Origin: a virus
Length of the DNA: 55,906 nucleotides
Virus record (IMG/VR): IMGVR_UViG_3300031552_000006
Coordinates: 1-55,906 of that record
Direction: 5' to 3' (one strand)
The notes beneath the pieces were generated by a model. It worked only from the letters and a program-made list of their open reading frames with translations. It ran no database searches and was not told the DNA's origin. Within the stretch, counting starts at the first letter, position 1. Every line of letters begins with the position of its first letter. Shown here piece after piece: positions 21,141 to 28,631 of this stretch. The position numbers and the translations under genes were made by a program.

Positions 21141-22166
21141 ATGTTTGAAAAGACAGAACAGCAAAATATTTTTGATGCGGTTCATACTCAAATTGAAACC
21201 GCAAAAAAAGATGGATGGAATTTATTATTACCATCTTTTCCTATCTCGCCAACGCCTGAAAGTCTATTTGTCCCTTGCCTGGAAAAAGTTGAAATTGATA
21301 CAGCAGACGGCTCAAAAGATATTTATAAAGGTGCAGGAAGTACTAAGTTTCGTCTTCATGCCGCAGCTCTGAACCGAATCGCTATTGCCGGCGAATTAAA
21401 ATGGAATAATGATTTCACTGGATACGCAAAGGATCAGGACGGCACACAGATATTTAGGGCGGTGGGCGGAGTGGTTAATTCAGCAGGAAATATTCACCAG
21501 GAATCAGGATATTATCCATTGAATCTTGCAGATATAAAAGATGATCTCATCGACCAATACACTGAAAAGGCAAAAAAGGATGGAAAAGATCAGAGTTACA
21601 TTGATTATTGTGTTAATAGAGATTATCGAGCCAAACGCCAACATCTTTTGAAGCTTACAGAGACTGGGGCAAAAAATAGAGTCATCCGGAAAATATTCAA
21701 TATCAAAAATGAATACACATTGGCGGAACTCAAAAAACCCTTCCTTGTTCTCAAATTTACCATCTACATGGATTTTAAAGATCCGATGGTTAAACAGATG
21801 GTCCTGGGAATGAAGATCCAGGCAGCCCTGGGAGTATACGGGGTGAACAATACTCCGTCACTTCCATCACCACAAAACTTTTCTATTCCGGCACCTAAAG
21901 CAATGGAACCATTCGACCCCGATAATGATCCAAATTTGACACCGGTTGATGACGATCTGACTGAACAGGAAGAAGAATTGAGTAGTGCCGAATTTGATTT
22001 CATTAATGCTGATAAGGAAACTCAGGATATCGCATTAAAAACTCTTGCAGATAAAGTTAAGGTTACTTTGAAAGATATGACTTTCCCTGACAATATAACC
22101 GATAAAAGGCTTTATGCGTTCAGGCAGCTTAATAAAAAATTAATTAGCGATGAAATTCCATTTTAA
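21141..22166 (+). CDS. Probable recombination protein (single-strand annealing type), 341 aa
   Basis: The core (TKFRLHAAALNRIAIAGELKW, then ETGAKNRVIRKIFNIKNEYT and a strand PFLVLKFTIYMDFKDP) resembles a phage protein found beside RecB-like or SbcCD-like nucleases and thought to bind or anneal single-stranded DNA. The C-terminal third is acidic, as in single-strand binding proteins. It precedes SbcD and SbcC. ATG 21141 has GGAGG 5 nt upstream; the open frame starts at 21051. Family assignment is from pattern memory and context. Confidence 0.55.
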   Translation: MFEKTEQQNIFDAVHTQIETAKKDGWNLLLPSFPISPTPESLFVPCLEKVEIDTADGSKDIYKGAGSTKFRLHAAALNRIAIAGELKWNNDFTGYAKDQDGTQIFRAVGGVVNSAGNIHQESGYYPLNLADIKDDLIDQYTEKAKKDGKDQSYIDYCVNRDYRAKRQHLLKLTETGAKNRVIRKIFNIKNEYTLAELKKPFLVLKFTIYMDFKDPMVKQMVLGMKIQAALGVYGVNNTPSLPSPQNFSIPAPKAMEPFDPDNDPNLTPVDDDLTEQEEELSSAEFDFINADKETQDIALKTLADKVKVTLKDMTFPDNITDKRLYAFRQLNKKLISDEIPF

Positions 22167-22176
22167 GGAGGGCGCA

Positions 22177-22323
22177 ATGATATATCAGATAATGATTTTT
22201 ATCGGCCATCATCAGAAGTTATTTATGGGAATTATTTTATTAATTATTGCTGGTATTTGTGCCTATTGGGGAAATCAGAGTTTTGATAAAAATGAAGAAA
22301 CTAAACCATGGGAGGATCTGTAA
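22177..22323 (+). CDS. Small membrane protein, 48 aa
   Basis: AAGGAGG 7 nt before the ATG. One hydrophobic helix (LFMGIILLIIAGICAYWG) in the middle and an acidic tail. The TAA is directly followed by the ATG of the SbcD-like gene. The function is unknown. Confidence 0.6.
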   Translation: MIYQIMIFIGHHQKLFMGIILLIIAGICAYWGNQSFDKNEETKPWEDL

Positions 22324-23559
22324 ATGAAATGTCTTCAAACTTCAGACTGGCACGCAGACGCTAATTTGGATGAATTCAAGAAGTGCTCAACCTTTCTCCT
22401 CGCCACAGCAAAAGAAGAAAATCCGGACCTGATCATTATTGCAGGCGATATCTTTAACAGCCGCGACATTAAGCTTGAATCTGAGACCTGTAAATTGGTT
22501 TTTGAAAAGATTCATATCTTATCAGAAATTGCCCCTGTCAGTATAGTCACGGGGACCCCGACACATGAGGGTACTGCTACGGAATCCCTTATCTATACCT
22601 CAGCCTTTGAGCATAATGTGACCGTTTCTTCAATGCCAGAACAACTTTTTCTTGTAAACGGTGAATTAAAAAGAGAAGTATGGACAGAGGAGGAAGGGTA
22701 TAAAATTGAACCTGACGCCATTATCTCCACAATGCCTACTCCGACAAAGAAATGGATGCAGGGCACAAATGATGAAATAGCTCAGGCATTAACTCCAATT
22801 TTCGCCGGCTTCGGGGCCGGGGCGTCAGATTATAAATGCCCCCACATCCTGATCGGTCATTTCTCAGTTCGAGGAGCATCGATTTCGGACACCCAGATCA
22901 TGGTTGGGAGAGATATTGAAATCAGTAAGGACCAACTTGCTTTAGGTAACTTTGACCTTGTTTGCTTGGGGCACATCCATAAGGCGCAGCAGATCGATAA
23001 TATTTTTTATGCTGGGTCCCTCTTTGCAAATAACTTTGGCGAAAAAGAGGATAAAGGATTTTATATCCACAATATAAATAAACCGAAGGGAACTCTCGAA
23101 CCATCCTTTAATAAGTGGGATATCCAATCGAGATTTATAAAAACTCCTGCCAAGAAACTGGTAACAGTGAGAGCGAATCTTACAAAAGAAAACTTTGACC
23201 CTATCATCGACGAGTCGGTTAAAGGAGCCTCAATAAAAATTGAACTCAGCATGTTCCAGGATGATAAGTTTTCGATCAACCTTGATGAGATTAAAAAACA
23301 GTACCTTGATGCCGGCGCCACAGAAGTAAAATTGATAACGGCACATATTCCACGTGAGAATGTGAGAAGTGAATCGATTATGAAACTTTCCACTCTGCCT
23401 GATAAAATCGAAGAAGGGGCAAAGATAAAGGAGGAATCAATTCCGGAAGGAGTCCTTGATATCGCCCATGATTTTGAAACGCTGCCAGAAAAGGAAATAT
23501 ATGGAAAAGTCACAAGCGGAGATTACGACCGGCCAGGTCCCGGGGTATCCGCATCTTGA
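22324..23559 (+). CDS. sbcD: SbcD/Mre11-like nuclease (gp47 type), 411 aa
   Basis: A calcineurin-like phosphoesterase that would pair with SbcC to process DNA ends and hairpins, as T4 gp47 does in recombination-dependent replication. Metal-binding motifs: SDWHAD near residue 7, AGDIFN near residue 41, ILIGHFS near residue 178 and LGHIHKAQ near residue 220. The usual GNH(D/E) reads GTPTHEG near residue 78, a change also known in some phage members. The gene starts without a gap after the membrane peptide. Confidence 0.85.
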   Translation: MKCLQTSDWHADANLDEFKKCSTFLLATAKEENPDLIIIAGDIFNSRDIKLESETCKLVFEKIHILSEIAPVSIVTGTPTHEGTATESLIYTSAFEHNVTVSSMPEQLFLVNGELKREVWTEEEGYKIEPDAIISTMPTPTKKWMQGTNDEIAQALTPIFAGFGAGASDYKCPHILIGHFSVRGASISDTQIMVGRDIEISKDQLALGNFDLVCLGHIHKAQQIDNIFYAGSLFANNFGEKEDKGFYIHNINKPKGTLEPSFNKWDIQSRFIKTPAKKLVTVRANLTKENFDPIIDESVKGASIKIELSMFQDDKFSINLDEIKKQYLDAGATEVKLITAHIPRENVRSESIMKLSTLPDKIEEGAKIKEESIPEGVLDIAHDFETLPEKEIYGKVTSGDYDRPGPGVSAS

Positions 23560-23788
23560 TGAAACGTGTGGATATTGCCAACATTTCATATACAAAGCTG
23601 GTAATCCGGAAATAGGAGAAAGCTATTGCAGGCTTTATAAAAAATGGTTCCCGAATCAATTCGACAACAATAATAAGCCTGCACCGTCACGGACATGTAA
23701 TCGATGGTTACGCAAAACATTATTTAATTTAAACGAGAAAGAATATGAAGATACTATCATTAAAGGCAAAGGGATTAGTTGGGCTTAA
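23501..23788 (+). CDS. Cysteine-rich protein between SbcD and SbcC, 95 aa
   Basis: ATG 23501 with AAGGA 5 nt upstream lies inside the 3' end of the SbcD-like gene, and its own end overlaps the SbcC-like start by 44 bases. Metal ligands: CGYCQHF, YCRLYKKWF and TCNRWLR. The tight overlap with both subunits suggests co-expression and perhaps an accessory role in the complex. No named family. Confidence 0.65.
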   Translation: MEKSQAEITTGQVPGYPHLDETCGYCQHFIYKAGNPEIGESYCRLYKKWFPNQFDNNNKPAPSRTCNRWLRKTLFNLNEKEYEDTIIKGKGISWA

Positions 23789-26225
23789 AAAAGGCATAGG
23801 AATTGAAGAAATTAATCTTGACTTTTCAAACCTTTCAGGACTTATAGCTTTGGCCGGCGTGAACGGTAAAGGGAAAAGCACTGTGCTTGAAAGTTTACCA
23901 CCATACGCAATGATGGCAAGTAAAGATGGAGCTATTCAGAATCATTACTTCCTGCAGGATAGTTTCAGAGAACAGGAATATCTTTATAATGGGGATCTTA
24001 TCAGAACGCGCCTTGATATTAGGGGCGGAACAAATTACACACCTGATGGCTATATCTGGATCAATGATCAGCCAAAAACTACAGGCAAAATCTCAGAATA
24101 TAAAGGCCTCATCAATGAGATCTTCGGCACCTCTGATCTTTTTTTTAACTCTGTTATGCACGCCCAAAACAGTAAGAGATTATCAGATTTGCGCCCCGCG
24201 CAACTGAAAGACCTTTTCGCTGAATTTCTGCGCCTGGATCGATATATAAAGTACGAAGATATGGCGAAAAGAGCATCTTATATACTTGATGGCAGGGCGG
24301 AAGGTATAAAAAAATCATTACTCATACTTCAGGACCATGCGGACCAGATTCCAGAAAATATTAATGATGAAATAACAGCCATTTCTATAAGTATTGCAAA
24401 TAGAGAGGCAAGTCTTAAAATGCTTGCTGAAGGGCAGGAAAAATTTATTCAACAAATCGAATCATTTGGAAAAATAGCACAAAATAACAAAACACTTGAA
24501 GCGTCTAAGGTCGAAATTGTTAAATCAATTCAGCAGATCGATTTAGATATTCAAGCTGATAAAAAGCAGTCAGAATCTGAACTGGCAACTATCAGGGAAA
24601 AGGCCGCAAAGATTATTTCTCTTATAAAAGAGAATGAAAATATTATCGGAAGCAAGGATAAAATTGAATTAGCAGTATCAGAACTTGCAAAATTAGAAAA
24701 TGATCAAGTTAGGATTCAAGCCTTAATCAGTCAATGCAATGATAATATAGCCGCCAGGTCCGAAGAAATAAATAAACTACATACCACGCGCATCGAAGCA
24801 AATAAAAATGCCCAGGCCGATGAACTTAAAATATCCACCAGGATCGACGATCTTGAGAAGCAGCGTAGGGAGGCCAAGACAAACCTCGATAAAGCCCTTG
24901 ACCCTACGGCTACGGCTGCGCTCGAAGCTGAATTAAAAGCGTTACGGGAACAATCCGAGATACTTGGAAAGAGGAACCTAGATCCCTTTTGTCCGGACCA
25001 TACAGCGGCATGCATTTTTGTAAAAACAGCAATGGAGGCAAGCACAAGGATTCCGTTAGTAAAAACCCATATATCAGACAAAAAAAAGGAGCTGGAGCTC
25101 GCTCGGGAAAATGCGGTTAAGGAAATAAAGGAGCTTGACTCTAAGATATCTGATGAAAGCATCGCATTAAAAAGAATGGTTAATAAACATAAAGAAGCCG
25201 ATACTGGATATATTGATAGGCAAAAAGTTGAAAGGGACCTTTATGATAAGGATCAAAGAACAAAAACAGCTGAAATAAAAAATCTCGAAGACTTGGTCCT
25301 TAAAATAAATCTACTGCGACCTCAGGCAGCTATGATTGATAAAATAAAGACAGCCGAAAACACTCTCGGGTCTCTTAGAGAACAGAGAGAAGATATAACT
25401 CGGGAAGGCACAGAACTTAAAAAGAAATGGGATCAGCGAATCAATAATTTATTGGCTCGAAAATCATTGAATCAGGATTCAATCGAGACAATAAACAAGG
25501 AAATCGTTGAAGGCATTGATCAGAAACTTCAATACGAAAAAGATAATCTCAAAATAACGGAAAAACTGATCATTCAGGAGAAGGAAGAGATTTCTAAGGA
25601 GAAAAGCCAAATCGAAAATTTGAAAGTCAAGTCTCAGGAAAAAGAGAAGATACAGGAGGATATTGGTACCCAGAATAAAAATAAAATTGCCATCATGAAT
25701 GCGATATCCGACTTTAAATATATTCAGGCCATGTGCTCAAAAGACGGACTCAGGGCGCTTGAAATAGATGCGGTGAGACCAACTATCACTCATTATGCGA
25801 ACGACCTGATAGTCAATTCTTTTGGCCCTTCTTCCACTATAAAAATCGTTACTCAAGATGACAACGGTAAAGAGATTTTCGACATAAGAATTATTGACGA
25901 AGACGGTGAGGAGGTTTCCCTGGGAAATAGATCCGGAGGTCAGCAGGTCTGGCCCCTGAAGGCACTGCAGCTGGCAATGGCCCGCATCAATAAGGAGAAA
26001 TCCGGGAAAAATTATTTAACCTTACTTTCGGATGAGGAAGATGGAGCCCTATCTAGCGAAAATGCTAAAAATTTTGTATCTCTTTATCGCGGCATGTTGG
26101 CCCCGGATAAACAAACAGGCATAAAAACTTTTGAAAGCTGTTTCTATATATCTCATAAGTCTGAGTGTGTGGATATGGCTGATCATCGAATCATTTTCGA
26201 TGGAAATGGGATAAGCATTGAATAA
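23745..26225 (+). CDS. sbcC: SbcC/Rad50-like ATPase (gp46 type), 826 aa
   Basis: An SMC-type ATPase partner of SbcD. Walker A GVNGKGKST near residue 40, a long coiled coil (residues 190-640), a central hook with C-X6-C (CPDHTAAC near residue 420) instead of the usual CxxC, the ABC signature NRSGGQQ near residue 723, Walker B TLLSDEEDG near residue 755 and an H-loop ISHKSE near residue 808. The complex would use ATP to open DNA ends for nuclease action. Shorter than E. coli SbcC but usual for phage. Confidence 0.88.
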   Translation: MKILSLKAKGLVGLKKGIGIEEINLDFSNLSGLIALAGVNGKGKSTVLESLPPYAMMASKDGAIQNHYFLQDSFREQEYLYNGDLIRTRLDIRGGTNYTPDGYIWINDQPKTTGKISEYKGLINEIFGTSDLFFNSVMHAQNSKRLSDLRPAQLKDLFAEFLRLDRYIKYEDMAKRASYILDGRAEGIKKSLLILQDHADQIPENINDEITAISISIANREASLKMLAEGQEKFIQQIESFGKIAQNNKTLEASKVEIVKSIQQIDLDIQADKKQSESELATIREKAAKIISLIKENENIIGSKDKIELAVSELAKLENDQVRIQALISQCNDNIAARSEEINKLHTTRIEANKNAQADELKISTRIDDLEKQRREAKTNLDKALDPTATAALEAELKALREQSEILGKRNLDPFCPDHTAACIFVKTAMEASTRIPLVKTHISDKKKELELARENAVKEIKELDSKISDESIALKRMVNKHKEADTGYIDRQKVERDLYDKDQRTKTAEIKNLEDLVLKINLLRPQAAMIDKIKTAENTLGSLREQREDITREGTELKKKWDQRINNLLARKSLNQDSIETINKEIVEGIDQKLQYEKDNLKITEKLIIQEKEEISKEKSQIENLKVKSQEKEKIQEDIGTQNKNKIAIMNAISDFKYIQAMCSKDGLRALEIDAVRPTITHYANDLIVNSFGPSSTIKIVTQDDNGKEIFDIRIIDEDGEEVSLGNRSGGQQVWPLKALQLAMARINKEKSGKNYLTLLSDEEDGALSSENAKNFVSLYRGMLAPDKQTGIKTFESCFYISHKSECVDMADHRIIFDGNGISIE

Positions 26226-26229
26226 TTTT

Positions 26230-26251
26230 TAACCTGTATAATAACTGGTTA
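26230..26251. repeat. attC-like palindrome 0 (short)
   Basis: TAACC and GGTTA arms around a 12-nt loop, between the SbcC stop and the next ribosome binding site. It is the weakest member of the set at 26230-33435. Confidence 0.3.
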
Positions 26252-26264
26252 TGTGTGGAGGAAT

Positions 26265-26540
26265 ATGGATAAGCATCAAAAAGATCTATATGAAAAAGAA
26301 ATTTTGGAAAAGTTAGTTCCTGCATTAAATAAACATTTAACGCTAAAGGAGGGTTGGAAGTTTTTGGACACAGTGAATCCAATACTTTCAAAATCGGGAT
26401 CGCCTTGGGTTTATATGATTTTTGCGGACGGTATAGCTGTTGTACTTGCTGAGAGCTTAAAAAGAACGGCAGACGCTATACGTAAAGCAGAAGGAGTCCA
26501 CGGAAGTTCTGTTGGTTGGGATAAAGACATTTTCACATAA
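26265..26540 (+). CDS. Hypothetical protein, 91 aa
   Basis: ATG 26265 with GGAGG 4 nt upstream. Helical small protein (MDKHQKDLYEKEILEKLVPA), family unknown. First of a run of small genes flanked by attC-like palindromes; its TAA lies in TAACC at the start of the next palindrome. Confidence 0.6.
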   Translation: MDKHQKDLYEKEILEKLVPALNKHLTLKEGWKFLDTVNPILSKSGSPWVYMIFADGIAVVLAESLKRTADAIRKAEGVHGSSVGWDKDIFT

Positions 26541-26545
26541 CCTTA

Positions 26546-26588
26546 GTTTCAACAGTGACCGCGCAAAAGACCAATCGGCACGTTAAAC
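26546..26588. repeat. attC-like palindrome 1
   Basis: GTTTcAAC (26546-26553) pairs with GTTAAAC (26582-26588), and GTGaCCG (26555-26561) with CGGCAC (26576-26581). The unpaired bases (lower case) all lie on one strand, as the extrahelical bases of integron attC sites do, and GTTAAAC fits the core GTTRRRY. At 43 bp it is shorter than usual attC sites. Confidence 0.5.
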
Positions 26589-26614
26589 CAATGTTATTTT
26601 CATGGAGCAATTAA

Positions 26615-26797
26615 ATGGAACATTGTAAAAAATGTGGATACAAAACAGTTTTAGCAACATCACTGGTTACATATTTTACTCCAGACGACGAACCCTACGA
26701 ATCCGGAGATTGTGAATTACCCGAAACAATGGAAGAAGATGACGAAATTTACGCTCATGTAATGGTTGGAATACATTGGTGTGAAAGTGGAGTGTAG
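26615..26797 (+). CDS. Zinc-ribbon-like protein, 60 aa
   Basis: CKKCGYK near residue 4 and HWCESG at the end, with an acidic middle. GGAGC precedes the ATG. No named family; accessory region. Confidence 0.55.
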   Translation: MEHCKKCGYKTVLATSLVTYFTPDDEPYESGDCELPETMEEDDEIYAHVMVGIHWCESGV

Positions 26798-26798
26798 C

Positions 26799-27125
26799 AT
26801 GGATGGTAATCAATTCAGCAATTTGTACTTGGGTAATTTTCAACCTTCTGAGGAAAGTGCATTTCTTTGGGAGTTGGCAAAAGAATACCATGAACGAACA
26901 GAGTCATATGATAGAACTGTTTGTACTGGTCCTATTATAAATGATGCTATAGTTCCAATGAATAATTTTGAGAGAAGCAAAACATTAATGAACGCACATA
27001 AAATAAGAAAAGAAATATATCAAAGGGCCTTAGATAGAGGCATTGAAAAAAACAAAGTAAAAAAGGCTATAGTCAACTATTTATCCACTAACCCACGCAT
27101 CAACGCAGACCTGCAAACACCGTAG
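26799..27125 (+). CDS. Hypothetical protein, 108 aa
   Basis: ATG 26799 follows the preceding stop by one base and has GGAG 6 nt upstream. A helical basic C-terminal half (NAHKIRKEIYQRALDRGIEK). The last 13 codons lie inside the attC-like palindrome at 27086-27147. Family unknown. Confidence 0.6.
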   Translation: MDGNQFSNLYLGNFQPSEESAFLWELAKEYHERTESYDRTVCTGPIINDAIVPMNNFERSKTLMNAHKIRKEIYQRALDRGIEKNKVKKAIVNYLSTNPRINADLQTP

Positions 27126-27147
27126 GCTGGTTATGCGGAATGTTATG
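27086..27147. repeat. attC-like palindrome 2
   Basis: Outer CTAAC/GTTAT, inner CGCAT(c)AAC(g)CAG (27095-27107) with CTGGTTATGCG (27126-27136); the two extra bases bulge on one arm. The 62-bp length is within the attC range. It spans the stop of one gene and ends 10 bases before the next ATG. Confidence 0.5.
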
Positions 27148-27157
27148 AGAGTTTACT

Positions 27158-27412
27158 ATGAAATTAAGTGAGATAATAGCAGAAAGATTGTTTACTAATG
27201 GAGCTGGGCATAAAGCTCAACGCCTTGTGCTTGAAATGGAAAATGGTTCGGATGGCGGAGGATGGTGTAAAAAGACAGTTATAGATCAAATAGACAGAAT
27301 CCTCACAGAACTCACAAATCAACAGGAACAGGCAGGGAAATGTCCAGATTGTGGAGTTGAGAAAGGTGAACACCATTTATACCACTGCCCAGAGATCGGA
27401 TTCAATCTTTAA
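27158..27412 (+). CDS. Hypothetical zinc-binding protein, 84 aa
   Basis: ATG at 27158 with a weak upstream site (GAGAG). The C-terminus has CPDCGVEKGEHHLYHC, a treble-clef-like pattern. The N-terminal part is helical. Family unknown. Its TAA opens the next palindrome. Confidence 0.6.
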   Translation: MKLSEIIAERLFTNGAGHKAQRLVLEMENGSDGGGWCKKTVIDQIDRILTELTNQQEQAGKCPDCGVEKGEHHLYHCPEIGFNL

Positions 27413-27450
27413 CCGCCCGGCTGGTTATTTGGGCGTTATGCCTTTGGAGG
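27408..27450. repeat. attC-like palindrome 3 (copy of 33054-33096)
   Basis: 43 bp, 40 identical to 33054-33096. AAC(c)GCCC (27411-27418) pairs with GGGCGTT (27431-27437) leaving one bulged base; it ends in GTTATGCC and a GGAGG ribosome binding site for the next gene. Confidence 0.6.
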
Positions 27451-27454
27451 GAAT

Positions 27455-27712
27455 ATGGATAGAATTCGATTAATTGAAGAAATAACAAAAATATCAAATT
27501 CATTGGACAAATCGATCTCTGATGCATCAGTCAGGGCTATTGAGGAATATCCTGATTTAGGAGTTATTTTAAATAAGGATGAAGATCCTATCGATGAGAC
27601 CTATATACAAAGAGCTAAAATAACCATGGAAAAAGCTTATGAGCGCAAAAGAACTTGCAAAGAAATAATCGATCTTATTAATAAGAACTGGCATGAGATA
27701 GTCAGTGGTTAA
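27455..27712 (+). CDS. Hypothetical protein, 85 aa
   Basis: GGAGG upstream, supplied by the palindrome element. Helical, charged (MDRIRLIEEITKISNSLDKS). Family unknown. Confidence 0.6.
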   Translation: MDRIRLIEEITKISNSLDKSISDASVRAIEEYPDLGVILNKDEDPIDETYIQRAKITMEKAYERKRTCKEIIDLINKNWHEIVSG

Positions 27713-27733
27713 TTTCAAGCATAATACTCATTC

Positions 27734-27767
27734 AACCACCCGGACAGCATAGCTGACGGTTAACTTA
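27734..27767. repeat. attC-like palindrome 4
   Basis: AACC (27734-27737) with GGTT (27758-27761) around a perfect CAGC-ATA-GCTG hairpin (27745-27755). Followed by TTAATGTTAG before the next ribosome binding site. It is weaker than palindromes 1, 2 and 6. Confidence 0.35.
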
Positions 27768-27790
27768 ATGTTAGTTGGAAAGGAGAGAAT

Positions 27791-27988
27791 ATGCCAAAAA
27801 AATCACAAGATACACAGGTAGTTGATGAAATAACAGCGATTGTTAAAAATTTTTATGCACAGAGTCATACAGATGAAGCCCCTATAGTTTCACGTGAAAA
27901 TATAGTTTTAATGGTCGGCGCGGTTTGTAAGGATTGCGAAGAAGCTATCCGGCTGATTAGAACTATCAGGCAGGTTACAGGGGGATAA
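27791..27988 (+). CDS. Hypothetical protein, 65 aa
   Basis: AAAGGAGAG before the ATG. Helical; contains CKDCEEAIRLIRTIRQ near the C-terminus. Family unknown. Confidence 0.55.
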   Translation: MPKKSQDTQVVDEITAIVKNFYAQSHTDEAPIVSRENIVLMVGAVCKDCEEAIRLIRTIRQVTGG

Positions 27989-28004
27989 AAAGACTGGAAA
28001 CTAT

Positions 28005-28033
28005 TTGACATCCAAACCCATATAATATATTCT
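28005..28033 (+). promoter_or_regulatory. Promoter upstream of the HNH gene
   Basis: TTGACA (28005-28010), 17 bp, TATTCT (28028-28033), with TATAAT just inside the spacer. The start would fall near 28040, exactly at the first base of the leader stem. Confidence 0.6.
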
Positions 28034-28040
28034 CCAAAAT

Positions 28041-28128
28041 GCTATGACAACTCAAATCGAAAATAAATTTGACCTCGCTTCCGGGATAATCTTAATGGGT
28101 TGTCATAGCACCGGGGGCGGGGTTTTTT
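28041..28128 (+). promoter_or_regulatory. Leader with terminator and competing antiterminator stem
   Basis: Stem P: GCTATGACAAC (28041-28051) with GTTGTCATAGC (28099-28109), perfect 11 bp. Stem T: CCTCGCTTCCGG (28073-28084) with CCGGGGGCGGGG (28111-28122), 12 bp with three G-U pairs, followed by six T (28123-28128). The two stems are interleaved, so they form a pseudoknot or exclude each other. T is an intrinsic terminator; P could prevent it. The HNH gene starts 15 bases after. Confidence 0.6.
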
Positions 28129-28142
28129 ATTGGAGAGATAGG

Positions 28143-28631
28143 ATGGGTATACCAGAGGGATATTGTCAATGCGGATGTAATCAAAAAACGTCTATTTCAA
28201 CGGTAAATAATAAAAATAGAGGATTGGTTAAAGGTAAACCTTTAAAATACGTAAGAGACCATGTGAATAAAGTCAAAAATTATAAAGGGGAAAACCATCC
28301 TCAATTTAAAGGAAGAATATATAGAAGGGGATATATTTATCTTTACATGCCATCACACCCAAAAGCAACAAAACAGGGATACATAGCGGAACATCGACTT
28401 GTAATGGAATCTAAAATAGGAAGATATTTAAAATCATGCGAGGTGGTACACCACATCAATGAAATTAAAGATGATAATAAGCCCGAAAATTTATTGCTTT
28501 TTAAAAGCGCTGGAAAACATTCAATAAGGGCCAAGCATGTTTTAAAAAATAATAAAGACGGTAGATTCATCTCTCCCAATAATTGTCAGTGGCTGACATT
28601 AGAAGAAAACGCCGCAAAAGGGAATAGTTGA
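28143..28631 (+). CDS. HNH endonuclease, 162 aa
   Basis: An HNH_3-type nuclease: CQCGC zinc pair near residue 7, EHRLVMESKIGRYL near residue 87, then the core EVVHHINEIKDDNKPENLLL near residue 105. Such genes are usually free-standing homing or packaging-associated nucleases. ATG 28143 has GGAG 7 nt upstream. The frame is open to 28044, but that stretch is the structured leader. It overlaps the helicase start (TGATG). Confidence 0.8.
   Translation: MGIPEGYCQCGCNQKTSISTVNNKNRGLVKGKPLKYVRDHVNKVKNYKGENHPQFKGRIYRRGYIYLYMPSHPKATKQGYIAEHRLVMESKIGRYLKSCEVVHHINEIKDDNKPENLLLFKSAGKHSIRAKHVLKNNKDGRFISPNNCQWLTLEENAAKGNS

Noticed and set aside
28041-28631. HEARO/IscB system at the HNH gene
   Set aside because: The HNH protein is only 162 residues and lacks the RuvC parts of IscB; the leader is an attenuator-like structure.
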